A stretch of DNA of 64,000 nucleotides from Vagococcus humatus. Its GTDB lineage: Bacteria; Bacillota; Bacilli; Lactobacillales; Vagococcaceae. Location: positions 248,001 through 312,000 of the forward strand of contig NZ_PXZH01000002.1 in the NCBI RefSeq assembly GCF_003950325.1. The letters run 5' to 3'. Made by a program: the position numbers and the translations under genes. Position 1 is the stretch's first letter. Every line of letters starts with the position of its first letter. This document shows positions 17,768-27,105 of the stretch, in pieces. The notes below the pieces were generated by a model that ran no database searches, was not told where the DNA came from, and worked only from the letters and a program-made list of their open reading frames with translations.

Positions 17768-20700
17768 ATGAAAAAGAACAGATTTCGTCAGTTAATAATC
17801 AGTTGGTTTGTTTTTTTTCAGCTGATTTTTCCGTTATACCAAGGGCAACAAGCCTTGGCTAAAAATTTTTCGCCAAAAGAGATGACTAAATTAACAGAAG
17901 ATCATTCAAAAAATGAAGATATATTAAGTTATCTCCAGCCCTTAGATCAATTAAATTGGGAGCAAGAGCAAGAGCAAGAGCAAGAGCAAGAGCAAGAGCA
18001 AGAGCAAGAGCAGGAGCAGGAGCAAAGGCTAGAGGAAAAAAATAGTGTGGAAGAATCTCAAACGGAAACAGAAGATGTACAAGTAGAGGAACAAGAAGTA
18101 GATATACCAAATTATTCTAAAGAGGAGCGAATGGGACTTCCTACCATTTATGCTGTTATTGAGGAAGAAGGGGTGGCCCTTAGACGAGTTGAAGAAGAAG
18201 CTGATTTACTGACGCTAGAACAAAGCTATCTTAAACCATTAGACATTAGAATCCAACTGGATAATTTACAAGTAGGGGAAGAGGCAAGTTGGGTTATATT
18301 GGATTTACCTATAGGGATGATGCTGACTACTTCTTTAGAGATGTTACAAAAAAATTATCAATTTATAGAAGAGATTGATGCTACAGAATTTAATCAGGAA
18401 ACTTTAGATACTCATCAACCTAATAGTGGTCGATTAGCTATTAAAATTAACAATGAATGGGGATCGGTTGGTTTTAATCTAGCTATTCAGCCTGATAGTA
18501 TGATTTGGGATACAACAGATGATGAACCTTTGACTAGTCATCATCCAGCTATTAAAATAACTCTTCAACAACAGGAGATAACAGATATTGTTCAACTGGA
18601 TCAGGTGTATATCAAAGAAAAAGTGACCAATCGAGGAGTAGTACTTTACCGAGATGAAGAGCTAAGTTCAACTACTTTGGATTCACCTGTTTTGGGAGAT
18701 AACCAGTACTGTATTCAGTTAAGAACTCCTATTGGTACTAATAAACAGTTATATAGTTACTCTGCTTATAAAGCTGAAGTCTATGTTCCTTATGTAGTGT
18801 TAGACTCTAACCAGTATTTATCAGCAGAGTTAGATGAGCAAAGATTAAATGACTGGTGTGAAAGAAATCCGCATGTTACTTATGAAATCAATCAACAAGA
18901 AGATGGTAGAATTCGGCTAATTTTTACTTTTAAACAGCAAGTTTATCATATGAGAAAAGCTATTATGCTATTTTTTAAATTAAATGAAACAGATTTTGGT
19001 AAGTATTTGGAAAAAGAAAATGCACTAAAGTATACAAGTGTTCCTATGTTTTACCGAAAAAATTATTATCAAACAGACTTTAGGCAGTACACTTATGGAA
19101 TGAATCCCAATCTAATAACTGAACCTGATATGGTAAGTAAAACAATTTCAGCTATTCGACCTATTTTAAATTTAGGTAGAGCTAATGGAAGTGATATTGG
19201 CTATATCTACAATGAAACAGCATTTTCTCAACTAGGTTTTTTTGGATTGAAAAACACAGGACCAGGTGATACAAAGGCTAAGTTAACGTTTGAGTTTAAT
19301 GCTAATGAAGCACTTAGTGAAGCAAGTATAGGGGTTACTACCGTAAGGATGTTCGCTGAAATTTCTCAACAAAACTATCAAGTGACTTGTTCAATGTTTG
19401 ACCGACGAACAGGAGAAGAATTAGAGGAAACCACCCTAAATGTTACGCAAGAAGATTTAAGTACAGGAAGTCGCTTTAATCCTTATAGAGCTTTGTTGAC
19501 TCGCAGTTTTGTGTTAGAAAAGTTAGGGATTGATGCTAGCCAGTGGGAATATTATTTTTTCAAACAGGTTAGTTATCAGTTAACGATGCCAGGTTCTTAT
19601 GAAGGTGGAAACCCAGCTTCTTCTAAAGCAACTGGTGGGAATTTTTATGGACAAGCTCTTATTCCTTTTGCAGAAAGTCAGCAGGCAATGAAGACTGTTT
19701 TCACCTTATCAGAATATGAGGGAGAAATAACGGGAGATTTTAAAGAAGTAGTGACAGAAGATGATCAAGTAGCGTATCAAAAAAATATAACTAGTGAGAT
19801 TATTTCTAATGAAGAATTAACTAGTAGCTATTATCTGAATAACCTTATAATTAGTCAAGATCAGGATGAAGGAACAAAAAAAGTAGAAGATGGGGACACA
19901 ATTAACAGTGATACACGCTTAAATATTTCTGCCGAATCTATGATGAGTAGCTACCCTTACAGTCATATTAACTACTTAGAACATCCCATTTTTCTAATTA
20001 GAGTGCCAAAAGGGATGGAACTGATACTTAATTCTGTTCAAGTTAGACGAGGCGGGCGGGGGATTCCTTTTACCATTGATTATCAAGAAAAGCGAGTTTT
20101 AAAGGATGGCAGTTATTTATATAAAGTTCAAGTAGACAATAATACGGGATTTGGCTATTATAAAGAAAATTTAACTGCAGTTCAAAGTAATATTAGCATT
20201 CAGTATAAATTAGATATTAAAGAATATTCTCCTAATCAAATTGTTAAATTTGATGAACTTTTATTTATCACCCATGAGTATATTAAAGGTTATTATCGGT
20301 CAGAACGAGATAGAAGTTATATCATTGATCAATGGGGAGTAGCAGATTTTATGGAGGATTATGGTTACTCATTAGGTTATGATAACAATCAATACTATTT
20401 ACCAAGCAATAGTTCTACTGCTAGTTTTCAAGTGGCAGGAAAATCCAGATTGCTCCAAACTAAGTTAGAGCGTAAATTAACTAATGAATCTGCTAGTAAA
20501 TGGAGTGACTTAGAGGAACCTTTAGTGATAACAGATTTAGAAGAAGGACAGATTGATTACCGAGTCACAGTTGAAAATCCCTATGTAAGTGGTCAAGTGG
20601 AACAAACAGGCTTTTATTATTATTTGCCAGTTCCTAAAAAAGACATGAACAATAACTGGATGGATGATCCGTTAAGTTTTAGTTTATCTTTAACCGGTGC

Positions 20701-22855
20701 AGTGAAATTGTCCGGTTTAAATGGAGAGGATTTTGAATGTTTTTATACAACAAAAACCTCAGATTTTGATAATCAGCAAGCCAATGCGGAGGAAAAAGAT
20801 GGCTATTATTCTAAAGAAAGATTTCAGGAATTATCTTTTAATTGGAAAGATGTGACCATGGTTAAAGTCTTGCTTAAACCAGAACATCGAATTAAAGGAA
20901 CTATGACGTTGTATTTGACCAGTCAGTTAATGTTGGATTTTAGTAGTCAAGAGGAGATGCACAGATTTGCTGGAGAGAAAATTAATTGGACAGCCTATGG
21001 AAGTCAACGATATTTAGATGATGAACTGATTAATCAAATTTCTCAAAAAACAAATCCAGTGGGACTGCGTATTAAATATGTGGACAGTAGGGAATTTGAT
21101 TTAACTGCTTATAAAGGGGATACATTACCTGAAGGATTTGAAGGAAGTAAAATTTATACTTTAACAGATTTACCGATTTTTGTGGGCAGTCATGATTTAA
21201 AAATAAGTGAAGTGAAAACTAATAATGTTATTCTTGTTGCAGAAGATTTCTTTGATGAAGAAACCTCTGCCTTAGTTTCTAATTCAGCCTTTTATGTTGG
21301 GGTTTCAGGAAGGACTACCTCAGAAGAATCATTAAGTCAGTTGAAAGAGGGAGAGGAGACACTGATAGATAGTGTTTCTGGAGATGAATCACCTAGACTA
21401 CGATTCCGTGTCCATAATGGTGATTATTTAACCAATAGTTTAACAGAGCGGTATTTAACCATGAAAGTAAAAGCTCAAGATGATATAGAATTAAAGATAA
21501 AAATTAATATTAGACGAATTGTGACAGTGGTCGGTCATGATGTTGGTTTAGAATCAGGCAAACATTTCACACCGTTTTTACCTAAATCAAAGGTAGCCAT
21601 TACACAAAATAGTGCCGTAAGTGGTCAAGCTATGTTGAGTTATGCATGGGATGATTTTTCTGTACCAACACTAATATGTGATCCACCATTACCTAAAGGA
21701 GCTTCAGTTACTGTTAAATTAGTTGAGACGGAAGATGATACACCTGTCACTTCTCCTGTATATGGATATTACACAGTTCCTCTTTTCAATGAACATCCTA
21801 TTAAAGAAATACCTCTATCTCTGTTAAAAAATATTCAAACAGGTGCTCCTTTATTAGATCCTTTGTGGACAGGAGATAAAGTAGTTGATAGAGGATTTAT
21901 GATTGTGGTAGATTTTCAAAAAGTACCAGAAAGTGCTTATCTACCAGTTGGAACAATGATTAAAATGTCTTTAATCGCTAAAAGTAAACACCCATCTATA
22001 GAGGATATTTATTTGCTTATGGGAAATATTCAAATGGCAGAAAAAAGAGTTTTTTCTATGGAACAAGGTATTGATATGGGACAACAGTATAGCCAAACAG
22101 AGCCTATTCCTTTGCAGTTTACCGCTAAAGCAGATCATGTTTTAGGACGAGATGGGTGTGATAATTTTAATTTTGAGAAAAAAATGCATGCTCAGGTTCA
22201 ATTATGTCGCGATGATCAGCCAGTCAAGCTACCTGAAGGGGCAGTGTTAGTTAGCAAAGAGGATCAAGTTTATCCAGTGTCTTACAGACAAGATTCATTT
22301 ATTATTCCTAACATGATTGATATTAATGCCAATTTTGAGGTAGAAAGAGGCTATTTTGATGGTAAGCTAGTGACTCAATACGATCCATTGCCGGAAGGTG
22401 AGTATACTTGGAAGGTTACTCTTTATAACTATCATGACAGTAATCACCCTTTAGCTGGAGATTGTGTAGATGTATGGAAGAGTAAAAAATTTCAGTTCGT
22501 CAGTGAGCCAGATAACTATGGACTGAGAGTTTATAGTAAATCCAATGATGAGAGGATTATTTATACAAATGCTAAGCAGCAGACATTACCTCTTTCTTTA
22601 GACTTTAAACATATTTCTAAGATTCAGATGAGTTTATATCAAGTTGGAGATATGGAAGAGGAATGGAATCACATGATTGAAACATCTAATCAGTTAACAT
22701 TTGATGATAGTGCCACTCATAAAGACATTGAATTAGTAATTCAAGATAATCTATCATCTAAACAAAAAGGAGAGTATGAAATCATTTTTCAAGTAACACC
22801 ACAAAAAGGTGAAGATTTTCAAGTTTATTATCACTTTTTAATTGACGATCAGTAG
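17768..22855 (+). CDS. Giant secreted surface protein with Glu-Gln repeat
   Basis: A 1,695-residue protein with a Sec signal peptide (hydrophobic residues about 9-27, cleavage likely after QALA). An 11-fold Glu-Gln dipeptide run at residues 65-86 lies in an acidic, low-complexity linker (about 60-115). A long beta-rich ectodomain follows, with segments such as TGFYYYLPVPKKD typical of large Firmicute adhesins. No LPXTG, WxL, LysM, GW or SLH anchor and no C-terminal helix is seen; it ends FLIDDQ. It is the last gene of the sipW operon (AGGAGG, 11 bases after the previous stop). It may be held on the surface by the small TasA-like proteins. Function unknown; adhesin or matrix component is an inference. 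Confidence 0.8.
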   Translation: MKKNRFRQLIISWFVFFQLIFPLYQGQQALAKNFSPKEMTKLTEDHSKNEDILSYLQPLDQLNWEQEQEQEQEQEQEQEQEQEQEQRLEEKNSVEESQTETEDVQVEEQEVDIPNYSKEERMGLPTIYAVIEEEGVALRRVEEEADLLTLEQSYLKPLDIRIQLDNLQVGEEASWVILDLPIGMMLTTSLEMLQKNYQFIEEIDATEFNQETLDTHQPNSGRLAIKINNEWGSVGFNLAIQPDSMIWDTTDDEPLTSHHPAIKITLQQQEITDIVQLDQVYIKEKVTNRGVVLYRDEELSSTTLDSPVLGDNQYCIQLRTPIGTNKQLYSYSAYKAEVYVPYVVLDSNQYLSAELDEQRLNDWCERNPHVTYEINQQEDGRIRLIFTFKQQVYHMRKAIMLFFKLNETDFGKYLEKENALKYTSVPMFYRKNYYQTDFRQYTYGMNPNLITEPDMVSKTISAIRPILNLGRANGSDIGYIYNETAFSQLGFFGLKNTGPGDTKAKLTFEFNANEALSEASIGVTTVRMFAEISQQNYQVTCSMFDRRTGEELEETTLNVTQEDLSTGSRFNPYRALLTRSFVLEKLGIDASQWEYYFFKQVSYQLTMPGSYEGGNPASSKATGGNFYGQALIPFAESQQAMKTVFTLSEYEGEITGDFKEVVTEDDQVAYQKNITSEIISNEELTSSYYLNNLIISQDQDEGTKKVEDGDTINSDTRLNISAESMMSSYPYSHINYLEHPIFLIRVPKGMELILNSVQVRRGGRGIPFTIDYQEKRVLKDGSYLYKVQVDNNTGFGYYKENLTAVQSNISIQYKLDIKEYSPNQIVKFDELLFITHEYIKGYYRSERDRSYIIDQWGVADFMEDYGYSLGYDNNQYYLPSNSSTASFQVAGKSRLLQTKLERKLTNESASKWSDLEEPLVITDLEEGQIDYRVTVENPYVSGQVEQTGFYYYLPVPKKDMNNNWMDDPLSFSLSLTGAVKLSGLNGEDFECFYTTKTSDFDNQQANAEEKDGYYSKERFQELSFNWKDVTMVKVLLKPEHRIKGTMTLYLTSQLMLDFSSQEEMHRFAGEKINWTAYGSQRYLDDELINQISQKTNPVGLRIKYVDSREFDLTAYKGDTLPEGFEGSKIYTLTDLPIFVGSHDLKISEVKTNNVILVAEDFFDEETSALVSNSAFYVGVSGRTTSEESLSQLKEGEETLIDSVSGDESPRLRFRVHNGDYLTNSLTERYLTMKVKAQDDIELKIKINIRRIVTVVGHDVGLESGKHFTPFLPKSKVAITQNSAVSGQAMLSYAWDDFSVPTLICDPPLPKGASVTVKLVETEDDTPVTSPVYGYYTVPLFNEHPIKEIPLSLLKNIQTGAPLLDPLWTGDKVVDRGFMIVVDFQKVPESAYLPVGTMIKMSLIAKSKHPSIEDIYLLMGNIQMAEKRVFSMEQGIDMGQQYSQTEPIPLQFTAKADHVLGRDGCDNFNFEKKMHAQVQLCRDDQPVKLPEGAVLVSKEDQVYPVSYRQDSFIIPNMIDINANFEVERGYFDGKLVTQYDPLPEGEYTWKVTLYNYHDSNHPLAGDCVDVWKSKKFQFVSEPDNYGLRVYSKSNDERIIYTNAKQQTLPLSLDFKHISKIQMSLYQVGDMEEEWNHMIETSNQLTFDDSATHKDIELVIQDNLSSKQKGEYEIIFQVTPQKGEDFQVYYHFLIDDQ
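17960..18025 (+). repeat. Hexanucleotide tandem repeat GAGCAA x11, in frame
   Basis: Eight perfect GAGCAA units, two GAGCAG units and a last GAGCAA. Each unit encodes Glu-Gln, so changes in copy number keep the frame and alter only the linker length of the giant surface protein. Confidence 0.97.
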
Positions 22856-22870
22856 TTAGCAGTAGTTAGC
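22851..22870 (+). repeat. Ten-base tandem duplication over a stop codon
   Basis: AGTAGTTAGC occurs twice in a row, the first copy carrying the stop of the giant surface gene. No clear terminator is visible between this gene and efp, so some readthrough into efp is possible. Confidence 0.8.
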
Positions 22871-22966
22871 CAGCCTTTGAAACAATCGGTTTGTAATCTT
22901 TCCTAGAATAATGTGAAAGTGTTTGTTACAATGATAACAGAACACATTAGAAAAGAGGAAATAAGA

Positions 22967-23530
22967 ATGATAGCAGCAATTGATTTAAAAGCTGGCATGA
23001 CTTTCGAGCAAGGAAACAAATTAATTAAAGTGTTGGAAGCAAACCATCACAAACCAGGTAAAGGAAATACTGTCATGCGTATGAAACTAAAAGATGTACG
23101 CTCTGGAGCTGTAACAGATACAACTATGCGTCCAGATGAAAAAGTAAAAAAAGCACATATTGATACAAAAGATGTTCAATATTTATATAGTCAAGATGAC
23201 ATTGCTTTCTTTATGGATTTAGAAACATTCGAACAATATGAAATTCCAACTTCTATCATTGAAGATGAATTAAAATATATGTTAGAAAACATGGAAATTA
23301 AAATTCAATTTTACGGAACAGAAGTAATTGGAGTGACTTTACCAGGAACAGTTGTCTTAAAAGTAGTTGAAACACAACCTTCTATTAAAGGTGCGACTGT
23401 TACAGGTTCAGGTAAACCTGCTACAATGGAAACTGGTTTAGTGGTTAACGTTCCAGACTTTATTAAACAAGATGAATATTTAGAAGTTAATACACAAGAA
23501 GGTACTTATGTAAAACGTGCTAGCAAATAA
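22967..23530 (+). CDS. efp: Translation elongation factor P
   Basis: Relieves ribosome stalling at polyproline and similar motifs. With the ATG at 22967 the protein has 187 residues, the usual EF-P length, and starts [15 protein letters not shown]. The upstream in-frame start at 22913 was rejected: GAGGAAATAAG lies just before 22967 and the added residues are foreign to the family. The loop [12 protein letters not shown] holds the Lys that is modified in some bacteria; no epmA or epmB is near. The C-terminal [20 protein letters not shown] is canonical. Confidence 0.96.
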   Translation: MIAAIDLKAGMTFEQGNKLIKVLEANHHKPGKGNTVMRMKLKDVRSGAVTDTTMRPDEKVKKAHIDTKDVQYLYSQDDIAFFMDLETFEQYEIPTSIIEDELKYMLENMEIKIQFYGTEVIGVTLPGTVVLKVVETQPSIKGATVTGSGKPATMETGLVVNVPDFIKQDEYLEVNTQEGTYVKRASK

Positions 23531-23536
23531 AAATTA

Positions 23537-23566
23537 GGGAAAGCTGATAAGCTTTTCCTTTTTTTT
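23537..23566 (+). terminator. Rho-independent terminator of efp
   Basis: GGGAAAGC and GCTTTTCC pair around a six-base loop; eight Ts follow. Confidence 0.85.
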
Positions 23567-23664
23567 GTCTATTTTTAACAAGTAGAAGATGATATTTTTG
23601 TGTTAATTAAACGTGTTTGATATGCTTAGGTTACTAACAAAAAATAAGAAAGAAGTTGACTAGA

Positions 23665-24309
23665 TTGAAATTATTTATTTTTGGTGCAAATGGACAAGTA
23701 GGCCAACATTTGGTTAAAGAGTTAGCTAAAAACGATGACAATATTATCACAGTATTTTTAAGATTGAACAGTCAAGCAGGTAAGTTAAAACAATTAGGAG
23801 CAAGTAACAGTATCATTGGAGACTTGACTGATAAAGAGGCGATTAACCAAGTGCCAGATGATACAGATGTTGTAATTTTTGTGGCAGGCAGTCAAGGAAA
23901 AGATGTCATTAATGTCGATCAAAAAGCAGCTATGTCTGTTGCAGATGTGGTGAAGGATAAACAGATTTCTCACTATATCTTGTTAAGTTCATATGGAGCA
24001 GACTCTCACTCTACTACTGAACATTCACTAAAAGAGTATTTAATAGCTAAAGGAAAAGCAGATGATTATGTCAAAAAATTAGGAATTCCTTTTACTATTT
24101 TAAAACCAGGTGTGTTAGATAATCATTCAGGAACAGGTCTTATTTCTGTAAAAAAAGAAAATTTAGAGGTTAGTAATCGGTCTATACCTAGAGAAGATGT
24201 GGCTAAAGTGATTGCTTATATTGCTGAAAACCAGTTATTGATTGGCGAAAGTCTAGAATTAATTAGTGGAAATCAATCGATTGAACAAGGATTGAAGTCA
24301 TTAAGATAA
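23665..24309 (+). CDS. NAD(P)-binding Rossmann (SDR/NmrA-like) protein
   Basis: A small atypical short-chain dehydrogenase of about 214 residues that starts MKLFIFGANGQVGQHL, the dinucleotide-binding motif. Later segments YILLSSYGADS and FTILKPGVLDN are the usual NAD(P)H-binding (YwnB/HSCARG-like) signatures. TTG at 23665 is chosen over TTG at 23656: AAGAAAGAAG leaves a normal gap to it, and the family starts directly with the beta strand. No substrate is known; such proteins may sense redox state or reduce quinones. A second relative follows. Confidence 0.8.
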   Translation: MKLFIFGANGQVGQHLVKELAKNDDNIITVFLRLNSQAGKLKQLGASNSIIGDLTDKEAINQVPDDTDVVIFVAGSQGKDVINVDQKAAMSVADVVKDKQISHYILLSSYGADSHSTTEHSLKEYLIAKGKADDYVKKLGIPFTILKPGVLDNHSGTGLISVKKENLEVSNRSIPREDVAKVIAYIAENQLLIGESLELISGNQSIEQGLKSLR

Positions 24310-24412
24310 AGGCCTATTAATTAAGAAATCAATTATTTGTAAAAAAATATCGTTAGTTGTAATATGAAAATACAAACATATAAGATATGTAAAATTAGTA
24401 AGGAAGCGAATA

Positions 24413-25054
24413 ATGATGAAAAGAGTACTAGTATTAGGTGCTAACGGTCAAATTGCTCGTTTAGCAAGAGCGGAGTTACTAGAGCAAGAAGTTGAGCAAG
24501 TTTTATTTTTAAGAAAGGCTAGCCGAATTCATGTTCAAAATACGGATAAAGAAATAGTGTTTGAAGGAGATGCTTCTAAAGTTAGTGATTTAGAAAAAGC
24601 AATGGATTCTGTCGATATAGTCTATGCTAATTTGGCAGGTTCTAATATTGTGGCTCAAGCTAAAGCAGTAGTCACTGCTATGAACAATAAAGGAATTAAC
24701 CGGTTAATTTGGATTTCTACTCTAGGGATTTATGATGAAGTTCCTGGTAAATATGGTCAATGGAATCATCAAATGCTTGATGGTGGCTATCTTGAAACTT
24801 ACAGTGAAGCAGCTCAAGTTATTGAACAGTCTAATTTAGATTATACAATTATTAGACCTGCTTGGTTATCTAATAAAGATGAAGTGGATTATGAATTAAC
24901 TAAAAAAGGTGAAGACTTCAAAGGAACAGAAGTATCAAGAAAAAGTATTGGTTATCTAGTCGCAACCCTTGTGGCTAAACCTGATCAATATATAAGAGAG
25001 TCTTTAGGTGTTAACAAACCTAATACTGACGGAGATAAACCTGCTTGGTATTAA
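24413..25054 (+). CDS. NAD(P)H-binding SDR-like protein
   Basis: A 213-residue relative of the preceding gene product, beginning MMKRVLVLGANGQIARLA. RLIWISTLGIYDE and YTIIRPAWLSN are the NAD(P)H-binding family motifs. AAGGAA lies 7 bases before the ATG. The 103-base gap and separate leader suggest its own promoter. The pair may be an old duplication. Role unknown; the family is often linked to oxidative or thiol stress. Confidence 0.82.
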   Translation: MMKRVLVLGANGQIARLARAELLEQEVEQVLFLRKASRIHVQNTDKEIVFEGDASKVSDLEKAMDSVDIVYANLAGSNIVAQAKAVVTAMNNKGINRLIWISTLGIYDEVPGKYGQWNHQMLDGGYLETYSEAAQVIEQSNLDYTIIRPAWLSNKDEVDYELTKKGEDFKGTEVSRKSIGYLVATLVAKPDQYIRESLGVNKPNTDGDKPAWY

Positions 25055-25073
25055 TTTAATCACAACAAATTAC

Positions 25074-25117
25074 AATTCCCTAGCTACTTTATATGAGAAG
25101 CTAGGGAATTTTTTTTA
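25074..25117. terminator. Bidirectional terminator
   Basis: Perfect 12-base arms AATTCCCTAGCT and AGCTAGGGAATT followed by Ts. The convergent pcp gene ends here too; A residues in the left arm serve less well on the minus strand. Confidence 0.8.
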
Positions 25118-25762
25118 ATGGAGAGTACCACCTTCCATGGCTAGATCTGATTGGTTGTGAAACAAAATCATTTGCTCAATCCCAGAAGAAATTCCCTTAA
25201 TAATGTGTTCTAAAGACATAGAGGGCATAGTAGGTTTAGTTACTACTTGCTCCGGAATGAAAGGTACATGGATGAATCCTGCTTTAACAGGCAATTGTTG
25301 TTTGTCAATAAAATAGTGGGTTTGATACATGATATGGTTGCAGACAAATGTGCCGGCACTGTTAGATATGCTTGCAGGAATTCCCGCGGATTTAATTCCT
25401 TTAACAACTGCTTTAATAGGTAATTGTGAAAAATAAGCAGGTTGTCCATTGTTTTGAATCGGTTGATCAATAGGCTGTTGTCCCCAGTTATCTGGAATAG
25501 AAGCGTCATCGATGTTAATAGCAACTCGCTCAATCGTTATTTGACTACGACCACCAGCTTGACCAATGTGTAGGACAATATCAGGTTGATAAAGTTGAAT
25601 GGCTTTTTGAACTTCTTTGGCAGATTCTAAAAAAACAGTTGGAATTTCTAATTTGATAATAGTTGCACCTAATATAGTATCAGGTAGTTGTTTGACAGCT
25701 TCTAAAGCAGGGTTAATGGTTTCTTTATTAAAGGGATCAAAGCCTGTGACTAAAATATTCAT
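25115..25762 (-). CDS. pcp: Pyroglutamyl-peptidase I
   Basis: A cytosolic cysteine peptidase that removes N-terminal pyroglutamate. It starts MNILVTGFDPFNKETINPA. The catalytic Glu is in ITIERVAINIDDA, Cys in SAGTFVCNHIMY and His in GFIHVPFIPEQ. The ATG at 25762 is chosen because GGAGG lies just upstream; a TTG at 25774 falls inside that site. The 215-residue length is normal. Monocistronic. Confidence 0.95.
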   Translation of the reverse strand: MNILVTGFDPFNKETINPALEAVKQLPDTILGATIIKLEIPTVFLESAKEVQKAIQLYQPDIVLHIGQAGGRSQITIERVAINIDDASIPDNWGQQPIDQPIQNNGQPAYFSQLPIKAVVKGIKSAGIPASISNSAGTFVCNHIMYQTHYFIDKQQLPVKAGFIHVPFIPEQVVTKPTMPSMSLEHIIKGISSGIEQMILFHNQSDLAMEGGTLH

Positions 25763-25805
25763 GATATCCTCCAATTAATGATTTTCTTTCTATCATATCA
25801 AATAT

Positions 25806-25858
25806 CAGAAAAATAAACCTAAATTAAAGATATGATTGTCTTTAATTTAGGTTTATTT
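25806..25858 (-). terminator. Rho-independent terminator of the Fe-ADH gene
   Basis: A perfect 20-base inverted repeat (25811-25830 with 25839-25858) and an 8-base loop. On the minus strand it is followed by TTTTTCTG. It lies just after the alcohol dehydrogenase stop. Confidence 0.9.
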
Positions 25859-25865
25859 GGTGATT

Positions 25866-27038
25866 TTAACGTGCTAATTGAAAAATAGCTATGATGTCTG
25901 AAGATGTTAAAGGCATTAAATGCCCTACGGTTTGACTATCGTCATTAGTTGCTCTATTAGCCATTTGTTCAAAATGAGTTTCGTCGATATTTAATTCAGT
26001 TAGAGATGTTTTCATTCCCATTTTCTTAAAAAACTCTCGCGTTTTTTGGATACCTAGGGTTATAATTTCTTCTTTAGTTTCATAGGCAAAGGGATTAATA
26101 TCAAAAATTTGAACAGCATATTGTACAAAAATATCTGGATAAAATTGGCTAACATACTCCATCCAAGCTGGGAAAATAATAGCCATCCCTTCTCCATGTA
26201 CAATTCCATATTGACCACTTAACTCATGTTCTATTCTATGTGAACCCCAATCCGGTTCTCTTCCTAACTCTAAACTATTATTATGAGCCATAGAAGAAGT
26301 CCACATAACCTCTGCTCGCAAATGATAATTATCTAAATCATCTATAAGCTTAGAACCACTAACTAAGAGAGAGTTTATCGCTCCTTCTAATAGATAATTG
26401 GTTAAAGTGACATGCGAAACTTTTGTAAAATAACGTTCCAATAGGTGAGTAAGAATATCAGAAATGCCAACACCTGTATAGTATTTAGGTAGTTTCGTTG
26501 TGTAGGCAGGATTTAAAATTGAAAATTTTGGGATGATTAGTTCTGATTCTACTCCGAGTTTATGGGGACCATTTGAGATAATAGTGGCATTAGACATCTC
26601 TGATCCAGAAGAAGCGACAGTAGAAATAACCCCAACGGGTAAACTTCGAGTAACTGCTACTTTGCCAGTAAAGAAATCCCAAACATCTCCTTCGTATAAT
26701 GCACCGAAGGAAACAGCTTTAGCAGTGTCAATAACACTACCTCCTCCAACAGCTAAAAGAAAGTCTATTTCATGTTCTTTTACAAAAGAAACTAGTTCCC
26801 GTACTAAAGCAACATCAGGGTTCGGTACAATATTTCCATTTTTGAAAAATTTAATATGTTGCTCACTTAATTGTTTTGAAATAGTTTTTTCAATCCCTAA
26901 TTTGGTTAAATAATCTCCACTATAAAGTAGTAACACTTTTTTAGTATGTGTATGAGATGAAATTAATTCACCAACTTTTTCTTCTTCTCCTTGCCCAAAT
27001 AGTATATTTGCTGGATTATAATAATTAAAATTTTTCAT
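25866..27038 (-). CDS. Iron-containing alcohol dehydrogenase
   Basis: A 390-residue group III (Fe-type) alcohol dehydrogenase. The N-terminal NYYNPANILFGQGEE, the cofactor loop AVGGGSVIDTAKAVSFG and VASSGSEMSNATII are the NAD(P)-binding signatures. Iron ligands are expected at Asp in GISDILTHLLERY plus the His residues in RIEHELSGQYGIVHGEGMA. It reads as a YqhD/BdhA-like aldehyde reductase. Its place behind the DeoR gene and beside the MtnK-MtnA-aldolase genes suggests that it reduces the aldehyde those enzymes would release (acetaldehyde or methylthioacetaldehyde). This role is an inference. Confidence 0.9.
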   Translation of the reverse strand: MKNFNYYNPANILFGQGEEEKVGELISSHTHTKKVLLLYSGDYLTKLGIEKTISKQLSEQHIKFFKNGNIVPNPDVALVRELVSFVKEHEIDFLLAVGGGSVIDTAKAVSFGALYEGDVWDFFTGKVAVTRSLPVGVISTVASSGSEMSNATIISNGPHKLGVESELIIPKFSILNPAYTTKLPKYYTGVGISDILTHLLERYFTKVSHVTLTNYLLEGAINSLLVSGSKLIDDLDNYHLRAEVMWTSSMAHNNSLELGREPDWGSHRIEHELSGQYGIVHGEGMAIIFPAWMEYVSQFYPDIFVQYAVQIFDINPFAYETKEEIITLGIQKTREFFKKMGMKTSLTELNIDETHFEQMANRATNDDSQTVGHLMPLTSSDIIAIFQLAR

Positions 27039-27064
27039 GATAAACTCCTTTATTGTTTGGTTTG

Positions 27065-27081
27065 TTGGAACCGCTATTCAA
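27065..27081. promoter_or_regulatory. Putative DeoR-family operator before the Fe-ADH gene
   Basis: TTGGAACCGCTATTCAA, 27 bases before the ADH start on the minus strand. It closely resembles the site at 28084-28099 on the other side of the cluster, including the flanking TTTGT and TA. Confidence 0.5.
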
Positions 27082-27105
27082 TAAGTGAGTTGATATTTAT
27101 AATTA

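Noticed and set aside
17886-18110. Minus-strand reading frame rich in Ala-Leu repeats
   Set aside because: It is the mirror of the GAGCAA repeat in the giant surface gene, with no ribosome-binding site and no independent support.
24400-24420. Two adjacent ATG codons as alternative starts of the second NAD(P)-binding protein
   Set aside because: Either is plausible (24413 or 24416); the difference is one Met and does not matter. The first was kept.
25811-25858. Twenty-base inverted repeat considered as an insertion-sequence end or attachment site
   Set aside because: It directly follows the Fe-ADH stop, has an eight-base loop and a T-rich exit, and so is an ordinary terminator.
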